Assembly (NCBI RefSeq): GCF_003286085.1 | Contig: NW_020825288.1 | Span: 12,524,001 to 12,588,000 of the forward strand | Length of the DNA: 64,000 nt | DNA from: Drosophila persimilis | Lineage: Eukaryota > Arthropoda > Insecta > Diptera > Drosophilidae | Direction of reading: 5' to 3' | Part shown: positions 25,459-36,028 of the stretch, one piece after another | Numbering within the stretch: position 1 is the stretch's first letter | Layout of the letters: each line of letters begins with the position of its first letter | Notes under the pieces: model-generated | Told to the model about the DNA's origin: nothing | The model's input: only the letters and a program-made list of their open reading frames with translations | The model's database searches: none | Program-made: the position numbers and the translations under genes

Positions 25459-28400
25459 TTATTTTGTAGAACTAACTACGATAGGAAATGCATCGCCTAT
25501 GGCATTGGTTTCCTCCAAACGTTCGGCTATCGCGGACCACAGCTCCGAGTTGCCCTGCTGCAGTGTCTCCATGTTCCCGATCATGTACAGCGCCCAGCGT
25601 GCTCGGGAAAGAGCTACACAAGCACGATTCGGCTTAGCCAGAAACCCTATATGGCCGGTCGGATTGCTGCGCACCAGCGAGAGCAGCACAATGTTCGCCT
25701 CCAGACCCTGGAAACTATCCACGCTCGACACTTGCACCCTGTTTGGGCCTATTTTATATTTCATCGGGAGCTTCAAAATAATGAGTAAGGATTAGAAAAA
25801 AGTTAAGGGCGAGGTCCCTTTACGAACCGATTTCTTGATGCGTTCCACTTGGGCATTGTAGGGTGAGAGTATCACGATATCACTGGCCTCGTATTTGGCA
25901 TGTTCCAGAAGGAATTCCGTCAGCTTAGCCAGCTCCTTGGCCTCGTGCAGATTCTCAAAGGACATATCCAGCTGCAATTTCTCCGGTTGATTGTGCTGCA
26001 AAAAGAACAAGTTCTTGTCCATGAGGCGGATGTCCTCGTATGCCATCACAGAGTCCGCGCACAGTAGCTCCTCATAGATACTGGGCACCAGAAGGCTGGA
26101 AATGCACGGACGCATTCGGTACTGGACATTGAGCAAAGAGTAGGGCAGGCCCTGAGCGATGAGGCGTTCAAAGAGAGAGACTTGCGGTAGCTGGCTGCAG
26201 CCAGTGAAGGGCTGAAGTTGCTTGTGATCTCCCACGAGGATAACATGCTCCGTATGGGGCGTGAGGCAGGCTAATATGTGTGCCTCCTGAATTTCGGCTG
26301 CCTCCTCGAAGATAAAACACTTGGATTTCAGCAGACGAAACAGAAAGTTCAAGCGAGCCGCGCACGTGGTGGTCATGGCCAGCAGATCTTTGTCCCGGGC
26401 CAAATAATACTGAAAGATGATGCGTACGGTGTCCAGTTTCTCTGACACCTGCTGCAACTGCTCCTGTCCGATCAGAGTCTCCTGATAGCTCTTCTCGCTG
26501 CCATCAAAGTTGGCATACAGCGTTTGAAGGCGCTGGAACTGTTCCTTGTATTCAGTGTTGACCAGCCACCACACGCGCTTCAGTAGGGGCGGCACCAGAT
26601 CCGGATCAAGCAATTGATTGGCATTGAATTTGGCTATTTCTGGATCGCGCGTCTGGCAACCGAAGCGCAGTATTTCCTTTGTGTATTTGGATGCCTTTAC
26701 CAGAAACTTGTCCAACGAATCGTTCGTGTAGGTCAGTACAATGATGGGTCCAGTGCACAGCACTTTGGCGTTTTGTATAAGACTGTTCACCAGCTCCACA
26801 GAAACGTGCGTTTTGCCTGTGCCAGGCGGGCCTTGTATAATGCAAAACTCGTTAGTGTAGGCCGATTTAAATGCACCCATCTGCCTGTCATTTAAAGGCA
26901 AATCCTGCGGTGGCAGTGCCGGCCTAAACGGTTTTCGATTATACGTGAGCTGAACATTAGGTTTAATGTAAGCTGGCGGCCGTATATCAATCTGCAAGTA
27001 CATATATATCTTTAAGTTGAGAATATTCTTTCGTATATTTGCCACTTGCCTGTCCATCCACAATGTAGCGACGCATTGGAATCTCTGTGCTGCAAGTGCT
27101 CAAGTAATTATGCACCCGAACATAAGGCTCAAAGAACACGGGCGTCTGAAACATGATCAGCGGTCGCTCGTAGATATTGCCAATATTATGTTGTCTTACA
27201 ATCTCCACACTCAGCTGGGGATTACACATATGATTAGATCTAATATGGGAACAACATTCTGTTATCACTTACAAGGCCATCTTTCAGCTTGTCCGGCATT
27301 GTGTAGCCAACGGTGCACAGAATGAGGTTCTCAAAGTCCAAGCTTGTGGTCAGGCACAGCAAAGCACCCGTTTTGAAGTTCTCCATCAATTTTTTATTAA
27401 TCTTTATCTTCTTTGAGTCGGCTGCAGGACATAAATTAAGGAAAACCAGGCTGTGGCGTTGCGCCTCCACAAATTCCGGATTCAAACTAAGTTGTGTGCT
27501 TCGCCAGAGTAGACCCTGCTCCTCCAGACCATCAAGATTGCATCCTGCTCGTAGAAACTGAACGAATTCCTCTAAAGGAACGAAGAAATCCTGCTGCAGT
27601 ATGTGACGCTGTGTTCTTAGATAGTCCGCCACTTTACTCAACGCAGATGGTGCAGGTGAATTGGTTGGTTCCACGTTACCCAGCAGCAGCCTGTCTACCG
27701 TTGGATAGATTTCGCCCTTAACGTTGACCATGGCTGGCAGTGCGGCTGTAAACACCTCTAGCTCTTGACTCAAGTCGGTGGCTAGCAGCTGGGGCAGCTT
27801 GCTTTCTGAGATCAGCTTCTTGCAGATTCCCACCAATTCATAGCCCTGTTGTCCAAGAACTCCGATCTTTTTTGCTCGTACCATCAGCCATATCATGTTC
27901 TTAAAAATCTGCTCAGATTCTGCATCGCATTTGCTGTGCGAAGCGTTTGCAGAGAGCGCCAGGGCAAAACGGCGGAACGAATTGAAGATGACCGTCTGCT
28001 TGGAGAAGGCGGACAAGAACTGGTCATCAAATCCGCCCAGCTCCAGCTGACAGATCGATTTGAGAGCTTCCAAAAGTATGGACAGACGCTTCACGCTATC
28101 ATTGCCGGCAAGTTGAGCCCCAAACAAATCGCGGTCGTCCGACATGAAATAGAGAAACATATCCACGGGCAACATTTTCAGAGCCTTGGAGAGTTCAATT
28201 GTTGCAAAACGACCCGGCGCCTTTGTAAAGGTCAAGTCCAGGTCGAGATGTTTCAAACCGTCTGCCACTGAAAGAGGCCGCCACAAATAGCAAATCGTTC
28301 AACTAAGGGACTTTCCCCTTAAGGGGTTCGCTTACCCACGGCGTCGCGGCAAAATATTTGCTCCTCCTCCTCTTTCTGCTCATCCTGGTGCTTCACCTGA

Positions 28401-28468
28401 TGCTGGAAGCTCTGCTCAATCTCATCGTCATCCTTTGTAAACCAGTCATCATCTTCGGACCCGGACAT
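25459..28468 (-). CDS. ZNFX1-like superfamily 1 RNA helicase
   Basis: CDS (minus) join 28468-28336, 28267-27273, 27214-27050, 26991-25828, 25770-25459; 2769 nt, 922 residues, all phases close. An acidic N-terminus (SGSEDDDW) leads into about 330 residues without a motif I recognise, then a UPF1-like SF1 helicase core: Walker A GPPGTGKT, motif II EEAAE (Glu where Asp is usual), motif III VGDHKQLQP, QYRM, DSFQGLEANIVLLSLVRS, and VALSRAR. The C-terminal pattern GFLAKPNRACVALSRAR...YMIGNMETL is the one I know from ZNFX1. Unlike vertebrate ZNFX1, the protein ends soon after the helicase core with no NFX1-type zinc fingers. Exon 3 ends at a GC donor (CAG|GCAAGT). I believe the melanogaster counterpart is CG6204, from memory. 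ZNFX1 relatives act in small-RNA inheritance and antiviral RNA sensing; a role here is inference. Confidence 0.85.
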
Positions 28469-28520
28469 ATTTTCATTAATTTCGTCCAATAGTTTCGGAG
28501 TGAAGAACAATAGACGGCTC

Positions 28521-28528
28521 TATCGATA
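28521..28528. promoter_or_regulatory. DRE (TATCGATA) upstream of the helicase gene
   Basis: Perfect TATCGATA 53 bp upstream of the helicase ATG. This palindrome is bound by DREF/BEAF-32 and is typical of Drosophila housekeeping promoters. Confidence 0.65.
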
Positions 28529-29363
28529 CGTCGATGTATTCCAATGTGCACATATCGGAACCATTAACACTCTATGTATATAATGAGAATATGATTTAGT
28601 TTATTGTTGGGTAAACACTAATCTAGTTTGGCTTCGTAGGTTATCTGGTGTCAGCGCAGTAGTAGAGAAACGATTCATACTCTGATATGCTATATGATGA
28701 TGCTGGACAGCGCCGATAGTTTTCACTATGGATTGTGGAAACCACCGATAAAAAGTATTAAACAACAAAAGGACCGATTTTGAATGGTTTTTTTCGCAGA
28801 GTTCTCATGGAAACATATGCCCAAGACAGGACACCAACACATACTTACATGCTGTATACACAAGAGCCATACTTTCTTTTATTAACCGATTAATTATATG
28901 CTTGAAAATCAGGATATGGTTTCCAGTCCTTGACGGAAAACGTCCAAGACCAAGGTGTTACTTTAATATTCCACCGGGAATAGTGAAAATTTAATCATTT
29001 TAGCGCATTTCAGGTTCAAGATATCATGGTTTTCTTAAGTAAAGAGGAAGGAAAGGATGGATCTACGAGAAGAACTTACAAACCCAATTATTTTCCGTGA
29101 TTTACCTCAAGTTGTTAAATGGAGGGGGCTTAAGTGGATTAAGTGTTTTCAAGCATCTTGTGTTGCGGAATTTTAGCAATTTCGTTTATCATCGCAATTC
29201 TACGGAATTCTGCATAAGCATTTATTTCCTACGCCGAACCCCCGGGTCTAGATTGCAAACATCCAAGTAAGAGCAGATCAATATGTTAGAGTATGCTGGT
29301 GTTTACTTTCAGTTCGCCCGCGCTTTTTGTTTTTAGGGATACATAGATTATATATCCGAAAAC
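28529..29363. other. Intergenic region between helicase and jnj
   Basis: About 0.8 kb AT-rich divergent intergenic sequence. I see no ORF, no RNA gene and no recognisable promoter element for jnj. Confidence 0.5.
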
Positions 29364-32300
29364 ATGGAATACAAACGTAAAATGCGTAGAAAATTGTCGT
29401 CGGAATCGGATGAAGACACTTCTTCCTCGGAGCCGACAAATAAAAAGAGGAAGAATGCCACAGTCCCAGAAGACTACATGGACATTGTTGAGCAGGACCC
29501 AAACAGTCTTCTGGTACCAGGCAACAACAATACCGGTAGCAGCCGAGAGTCGTCAGGCTCACGCAGATCCCAGGGATCATCTTCATCTTTAACTCTTTTG
29601 GTGAGTTTAGTTCAGATTTAGCTGGTTAAGTGATTAGATAGTGTGTGATATACCTGTGTTTCATCGCATTTCAGTACGAACCAGACGTTCCAAGTGAATT
29701 TAATCGCTGCGGCAAAGTCATATCAATACATCTGGAGAATTTCATGTGCCATGAGAGTTTCACCGTCGAGTTTGGTCCCAACACCAATTTCCTGGTGGGC
29801 AAAAACGGGAGCGGCAAGAGTGCCACGCTCACAGCCCTGACCGTGGGTATGGGAGGCAACGCACGCGCCACTAGCCGTGCGGCCAGCATAACGAGTACGT
29901 CTCTACACCCTCTATAAGCCTTCCCAGCTGATTTATCCATTAATTGTTGTTTTCAGAGCTAATCAAAAACGGCGAAACATCAGCCAAAATCGAAATAACC
30001 TTGTGTAATGTGGGATTGAGCCCATTCGATGCGGAACATATGGGACCGCATATCACGGTGGTGCGGCACATACGCCAATCATCCTCGTCGTATGAGCTAA
30101 AGGATGCACGCGGTAAAATCGTCTCGAAAAAATTAGATGATGTTAAGCGCTTGCTGCGGCGCTTTCGAATTCATGTCGATAATCCCATTTTCGTGCTAAA
30201 CCAGGAGGCTTCACGTGAATTTCTAAAAAAGTAAGTTTAATCCATAAGTTAAACGAGGTTTGTAGCTGAATACTTTGCAGACTGGAGCCAAAATCAAATT
30301 ACACACTTCTGATGAAAGCAACGCAGCTGGATTCTTGTGTTAATGCTCTCAACGAATGCCTTGTCCAACGTCAAAGCCTACATAGAGCCTTGGAGCATCT
30401 TGAATTGGTAATCGAAATCGAATCTTACAGGTATATTTAGTTTCCTTTAATTCAAATGCGTTTCCCACATCCACAGAGAAAGCAAGTATCGGAACAACTG
30501 GTCGTGGCGGAGGAGGAAAAGTTAGCCACACTCAGGGATAAGGAAGCGGTCATGGCAAGTAGTCGGTGCCGACTAGATGGGGATCTTTTAGTAACAATTG
30601 CTATGAACTTGCAGGTCAAGTTACAAGAGGCCAACACCAAGCTGGCTTGGCTGTCGGTGGGGCAACAAGAGGAGGAGCTTGCCAGCTGTGAGCAGTCGAT
30701 TAAACTGATTGAAGCCAAGAAATCCAAGCTGGAGGCAGCCACGATCCAGAAGGACTCCACACAAGCCACACTCACGCAACAGTTGAGGTTTGTTGAGGCC
30801 ACATAATCACAATAAAAATCCCTAGCATTCTTCATGTGCCATGTTTTGTTCTCAGCACCTTCGAGGAAAAAAAAAAGCGTAACCAAGATGTCTACCAATC
30901 GCACGAGACAAAGATGCGTGAAGCCATGCGCATATTGCAGGAATATCTTTTAAAAGCCAGCAATATCAGGTCACAAATGAAGAATGCCGAAAAACGCCTT
31001 AGTGAGGAGAAGCACGAATACGATGCTTGTGAAAAACACATCAGCAACTACCACGCCGACTATGCGAGGATTAAACAGAAGCGAGAGGAGCATGCCGCCA
31101 GAGCGGTGGAGCTGAAGAAGCTGGTCGCCGATAGAGAGGACCTCGTTAAACAGTTCCGAGAGGAGCAACTGGAGACAAAAGAACGGCTGAGCTCTGTGCG
31201 CGAGCAGGTGGATGCCCGAGGATTCGAGAGGAACAAAATGTACCAATCCACGCGTGAGTTTCGACATTATTTTTCAGCTTAAGCAAATTCTAATTCTTTC
31301 TTTTTTTTGTGCAGAAAAAATTAAATCGGAAATTGAGACGCTTGGTCGCAACAAAAACAACAATTTGTCCATATACGGGGAGCAGGCAATTAATGTAGTT
31401 TGTGCCCTGCGCTCCAAGTATAGCGGCCCGAACCAGTACCGAATGCCACGTGGTCCTCTTGGCCAATACATAACAGCATCTAATCCTAAGTACAGGGATC
31501 TGGTCGAGAACCAGCTGTCCTCTTGCCTACGTTCCTACATCGTAAGCTCCGACAAGGAGCGTCAATCGTTGAGATCCTTGCTCCAGAGGTTCTATGGAAA
31601 CAATATGCCCACCATCATTACCAGCGCATTCACAGATCGCGTGTACAATGTGTCGAAATACAAAGTTAAGGCCACTACACCTAACACCACAGTACTGATC
31701 GATGAAATTAGGTAAGGCTCAATCTCTAATAAAAATCGAAGTATATCTCGTCTATATACCAATGTACTGTACTCTCTTCCCTATCGAATTTATAGCTGCG
31801 ATGATCCGGTTGTAATGAACTACCTAATAGATTCAATGCGTATCGAGACGGTGCTGGTAACCGAGTCCAAAGAGACCGCCGAATTTCTCACATCCGACAC
31901 GGAGAACGTTCCACCCTACTTGACGCGTGTGCTGGTGCCAAACCTGGGGCTGGAGTACATACCATCGCCCAACTATGCAGTCTATTCGGTTCGTATATAC
32001 CCGGGACGATACATGCAGGTGAATGTGGACGATCGCATCAGGCAGCTGCAGGATGAGCAGCGTAGTCTGCAGGAGCGGGCGGCATCCATTGAAGCGGACT
32101 ATAAGATACAGAAGCAAATTCTGGAACGCACCACTCAGGAGGTCGCCAAAAAGACATCCGAAATAAATCAGTATCTTGCCGATGTACAAAAGGCTACCCA
32201 AGAAATTATTGAAATTGAAAACACAGAGTACCGTGATCTACCTGAATATGACCGCCTGGTAAGTACATACCATTCCAACTCGAAGTCTCATTACATCTAC

Positions 32301-33507
32301 CTGTTTTTTTACCTCAGAAAACCCACTTGTCCGATTGCGGTGAGAGAATCGAGAAATGTAAAGAAGAACGCCGTGAGCTGCAAGTGAAACTCGAAGAAAT
32401 CGATACACTCAAGACCGAATATGAAGCTAAGAAGTCCGATGAATTAAAGGCCCTCGAGGAGATTACCAGACAAGTGGAGAGGCTCGATACGGAGGCCCAC
32501 GAAGTGTCAAATCAAATACGTAACTTGGACAGTGAATTCTCGCAAAACAATCGCAATCTCCAGAAAATGGTAGAGCTGGTGCAAAATCAGCAAAAGGTCA
32601 GACAGGACATTCTCAATGAATTGGAGAAGGCAACCAAAGCGGCCAAACTGACGGGCGAATTTATTAAGACCACGAATACGGAAGAGGAACTCCTAGATTT
32701 AATAAGTCGATACAAATCAAAGATCCGACAAGTGGAGCAACTAAATTACGATCCCGAAGAGGTAGAGAAGAGTTTAGGTGTCCTGAGGGATAAGCTTGGC
32801 GAAGATGCCAACCGTTTTAAACTATCAGAAAATGTTGTCATGCATCTGCGCCAGGCGTACCACGCCAATTCGCTAAATTTCCAGAGATCTCGCCATCATT
32901 ATTTAACAATGGTTCAGCACAACTTTCAGGTAAGGCTTTCCGCCTGTTCTGTTCTACTTAAATGATCCTTTATAATGTATAATATAATTCCACAGTGTGC
33001 CCTAAAACTGCGGCATTTTGAAGTAACCTTTGAAGATAATTTAAAAGCGAAAACGTGGAGCATAAATGTCTTTCCTGCAAGTGGCAACAAAACCTCAAAC
33101 ACAAAAAGTCTGTCCGGTGGGGAACGCTCTTTCACGACGGTTTCGTTGCTAAAAGGTCTTTGGACCACTTCAGATCACCCGTTCTATTTTTTAGACGAAT
33201 ATGATGTTTTCACTGTAAGTTGGAATTTTTCTGGGACTCTTTGGGACGAGCTAATAAGTTTTTGCTCATTGCAGGACGAAGTCAACCGCAAATTTATAAC
33301 TGAACTTTTAATTAAAGAGGGTAGGGATTGGAGAACGCGACAATATTGTTTTCTGACACCCCTGGATACGGAAGTGGAAGAGAGTCCATACATCAGAATA
33401 CTTAAGTATGATTCTTACGTTTACGTTGAGTCAATTTCTTAAATGTTTTTTTTTTCAGATTGTCTTCGCCCGATGAAGGTGATTCCAACAGGCACTCTCT
33501 TTCTTAA
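29364..33507 (+). CDS. jnj: SMC6 of the SMC5/6 complex (java no jive)
   Basis: CDS join 29364-29600, 29675-29894, 29957-30230, 30281-30407, 30477-30787, 30856-31253, 31315-31711, 31796-32258, 32318-32929, 32996-33214, 33275-33405, 33459-33507; 3438 nt, about 1145 residues. An acidic/basic N-terminal tail precedes the ATPase head with Walker A GKNGSGKS (residues 121-128) in the context [10 protein letters not shown]. Then [19 protein letters not shown], the SMC6 hallmark after Walker A, long coiled coils flanking a hinge (about 31360-32000), signature motif LSGGE (1052-1056) and Walker B FLDEYDVF (1078-1085). SMC6 pairs with SMC5 for homologous-recombination repair and heterochromatin maintenance. 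The exon 4 to 5 junction is ambiguous (donor 30408 or 30431). A possible 60-nt in-frame GC-AG intron lies at 30555-30614; if removed the protein is 20 residues shorter. The symbol jnj is from memory. Confidence 0.92.
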
Positions 33508-33864
33508 TATTTAGCCTATATTCGAAAAAGACGGTTGCAGGATGACGACAAATTAGCCTCCAACTACTAAATCCTCAGGAAACATACATTTTTTATTACT
33601 ATACTTACTTGAACACAAAGTATATTATTCTTTACTTGGAACAGTGCAGAGGTGAATGAAGTGTTTGTTGTTAGGAATTAAAAGTTGACGGACAAAGTAT
33701 TATTTGTTTCAAAAGCATTACAATTTATCCGCGCTTGTGTGAATGTCAAATTAGTGTGGATGTGAATTTCGCGTGGTAGTGTGAATGTTGCCAGCCATAA
33801 CCTGAAAGGCGGCGACGACGAGTTTCTCCTATTTATTTATTTTTTATATTGTTAAACTTGCAAA
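33508..33864. other. jnj 3' end and promoter of the RWDD1 homologue
   Basis: Short AT-rich intergenic stretch between two same-strand genes. I found no canonical AATAAA and no named core promoter motif. Confidence 0.4.
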
Positions 33865-34659
33865 ATGAGCCGAAACTACAAGGAGGATCAGAGCAGTGAG
33901 GTCGAAGCTCTGGACTCCATTTACTGTGGCGAAATGGAAAGTATGTATAGAAGGACATTCGAAATAAACCGCCTCTAACCGAAGCAACCTCTTCCCACAG
34001 TTCTCGCAACAGAGCCTTTTCACAAATTCCAGATCCCCATTGCGACAGAAGATTACAATGCAGAGGAAAATGAAAATGGATTGTCCTGCAAGCTGGTGTT
34101 TACATACACAGCTACTTATCCGGATGCAGCGCCACTTGTGGAAATTGAGGAAGCTGAAAATTTTGAAGACACATTCGAGACACGCCTGCTGGAGCATTTG
34201 CGGGAAACCATTGAGGAAAACATTGGCATGGAGATGATTTTCTCCCTAGTGAGCAGTGCTCAGGAGTGGCTAAATCAGCGCTGGGATGAGCATACAACAC
34301 AGGCGGAGGAGCAGCGTGTGCAGAAACTGCGGGAGGTTGAAGAAGAGGAACGCAAGAAATTCGAGGGTACGCGAGTGTCGGTCGAGACGTTTATGAAGTG
34401 GAAACTTGACTTTGAGGAGAGCACGGGCATCGCAGCGAAAAGGGAGAAGATTAATGATTGCAAGAAGTTGACTGGACGCGAGCTCTTCATGTGCGACAAC
34501 ACGCTTAATGATTCCGACATTAAATTCCTGCTGGCGGCTGGCGAAAACATTGAAAACGTCAAGATCGACGAGACACTGTTTCAAGATATTGGCGAACTGG
34601 ATTTGGATGATGATGATGATGAAGACTGGGTGCCTGGGGCCGATGACGATGATGATTAA
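33865..34659 (+). CDS. RWD domain protein, RWDD1/DFRP2 homologue
   Basis: CDS join 33865-33940 and 34001-34659; 244 residues. An N-terminal RWD domain (about residues 8-115) has EVEALDSIYCGEM at its start, YPDAAPLVEI at the conserved YP...P strand, and LGMEMIFSLVSSAQEW-type helix (written here with one residue shift allowed) at its end. Then come a charged coiled coil (about 120-160), VSVETFMKWKLDFEES, and an acidic C-terminus (DDDDDEDWVPGADDDDD). Length (human RWDD1 is 243) and all segments match RWDD1, which stabilises the GTPase DRG2 and is found with translating ribosomes. From memory the melanogaster gene is CG5515. Convergent with CHORD, with only 89 bp between stop codons. Confidence 0.9.
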
Positions 34660-34748
34660 ACTGTGCGTCGTTGCTGCGATATTAAAACAAATATTTCTTG
34701 AAGGCATATTCGTGTACACTGTGTAACATTAAATGCTAACTTTTTTGG

Positions 34749-36028
34749 TTAATCTAAGTTATTTGGATTTTGCAAACTCATGTCGGACAATTTGAGGCCA
34801 TGAGTGTATACAGGTTCGATGTCGTCCAGATCAAAGAACTCGTCATCGCTATCATCGATCTTTGGGACCTGCGCGGCATTGGTTTTCTTGGCCGCCGGCA
34901 TTACGGCGCGTTTGAAATTCAATTTGGACCAAGAGCCGGGCTCCAGCTTGGGCAACGTAATCTCCACTTTGGTGCCGTACATGTGTGCACTTGCCTTGTC
35001 CACTTTGACAATCTGTAAAAAAAGTTTCATCTAGAAACCGTTTGCTAATGGAATGGAAATCAAGGACTTACACCTCCTAGCTCCAGATCAATGTCAAAAG
35101 TAGCGTTTTCCTGCTCTGGGAAAACCAGCTTAACATGCAGACGGATAGGATTTATTTCTATCACACTCTGGGCATAATGATACTTCTTGGCGTAAATGGC
35201 CACCACCACATTTGTGGCCGTTTGATGCCAATCATATCGGCACTGCACAACCTTCTTGTCGTCGTTCTGCGGATAAACATTTCATTAGTAAAGATCTAAA
35301 TTCTTTTCGGTTGGAGACCATACCTCTTTGACCCACTTGTGCTTGCCGTTCACACAGCCCCTCTGGGCCATGAATTGTGTAAAATCTGAAGTACGCTTTT
35401 GGCAGCATGACCAGAACTTCATGCCTTCGTGGAAAATGGGTACACCTGGATGATATGCGCACTGGCCGTCATCGCTGTCCAAGCCAGTGAATGAATAGGA
35501 GCATCCATTGTTTTTGCAACTTGTACCCACAGCGATGGCATCGCTTTCAGCTCCGGATGGCGTTGCTGTTGCTGACGGAGCACTGCTGACTTTCAAAGTA
35601 TCAATCTGCTCTTTCAGGGAAGCTGCAACTGTTGCCTGCAGGACCGTGAATGGTGTTTCTATTGGTGGCCTGGCCATAGCTTCTTTTATAGGTGCACGCA
35701 CTTCGATGACCTCGTCCTTGTCCCCATTGTTGTCGTCTTTGGGTGGTTTTTCTGGCTCTGGGGGCTTCACATTCGAATGTTTGGCCAGAGTGCAGCCCTT
35801 GATGTTCAGGAACTCGGTGAAGTCAACCGACTTTTTGTTGCAACAAGACCAGCCCTTATAGGCATCGTGAAAGAACGGCTCGCCTGGATGGTGCCGGCAT
35901 GATTCTGCCAAAGGAAAGTAAAGTTCTGATGATACATCTGTCTTGAGTTACCGTGAGTTCCTCTTACCATCGTTATTGGCAGCTTCATCGAAAAGCTGGC
36001 CACAGCCTCTGTTATAGCATTGGAGCAT
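34749..36028 (-). CDS. CHORD: CHORD-containing HSP90 co-chaperone (morgana/CHP-1)
   Basis: CDS (minus) join 36028-35968, 35904-35324, 35266-35072, 35012-34749; 1101 nt, 366 residues, phases close. CHORD I (about residues 4-64) starts CYNRGCGQ and continues HHPGEPFFHD, KGWSCC, DFTEFLNIKGC. A Glu/Lys/Pro-rich linker follows, then CHORD II (about 147-205) with CKNNGC, YHPGVPIFHEG, FWSCC, DFTQFMAQRGC. A CS domain (about 215-310) carries YDWHQT and VVAIYAKKY. An acidic tail follows. Each CHORD holds two zinc ions through Cys and His. The family is an HSP90 co-chaperone that binds ROCK kinases and controls centrosome number. Start ATG 36028 gives MLQCYNRGCG, which places the first zinc Cys at residue 4, as in relatives. 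Confidence 0.94.
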
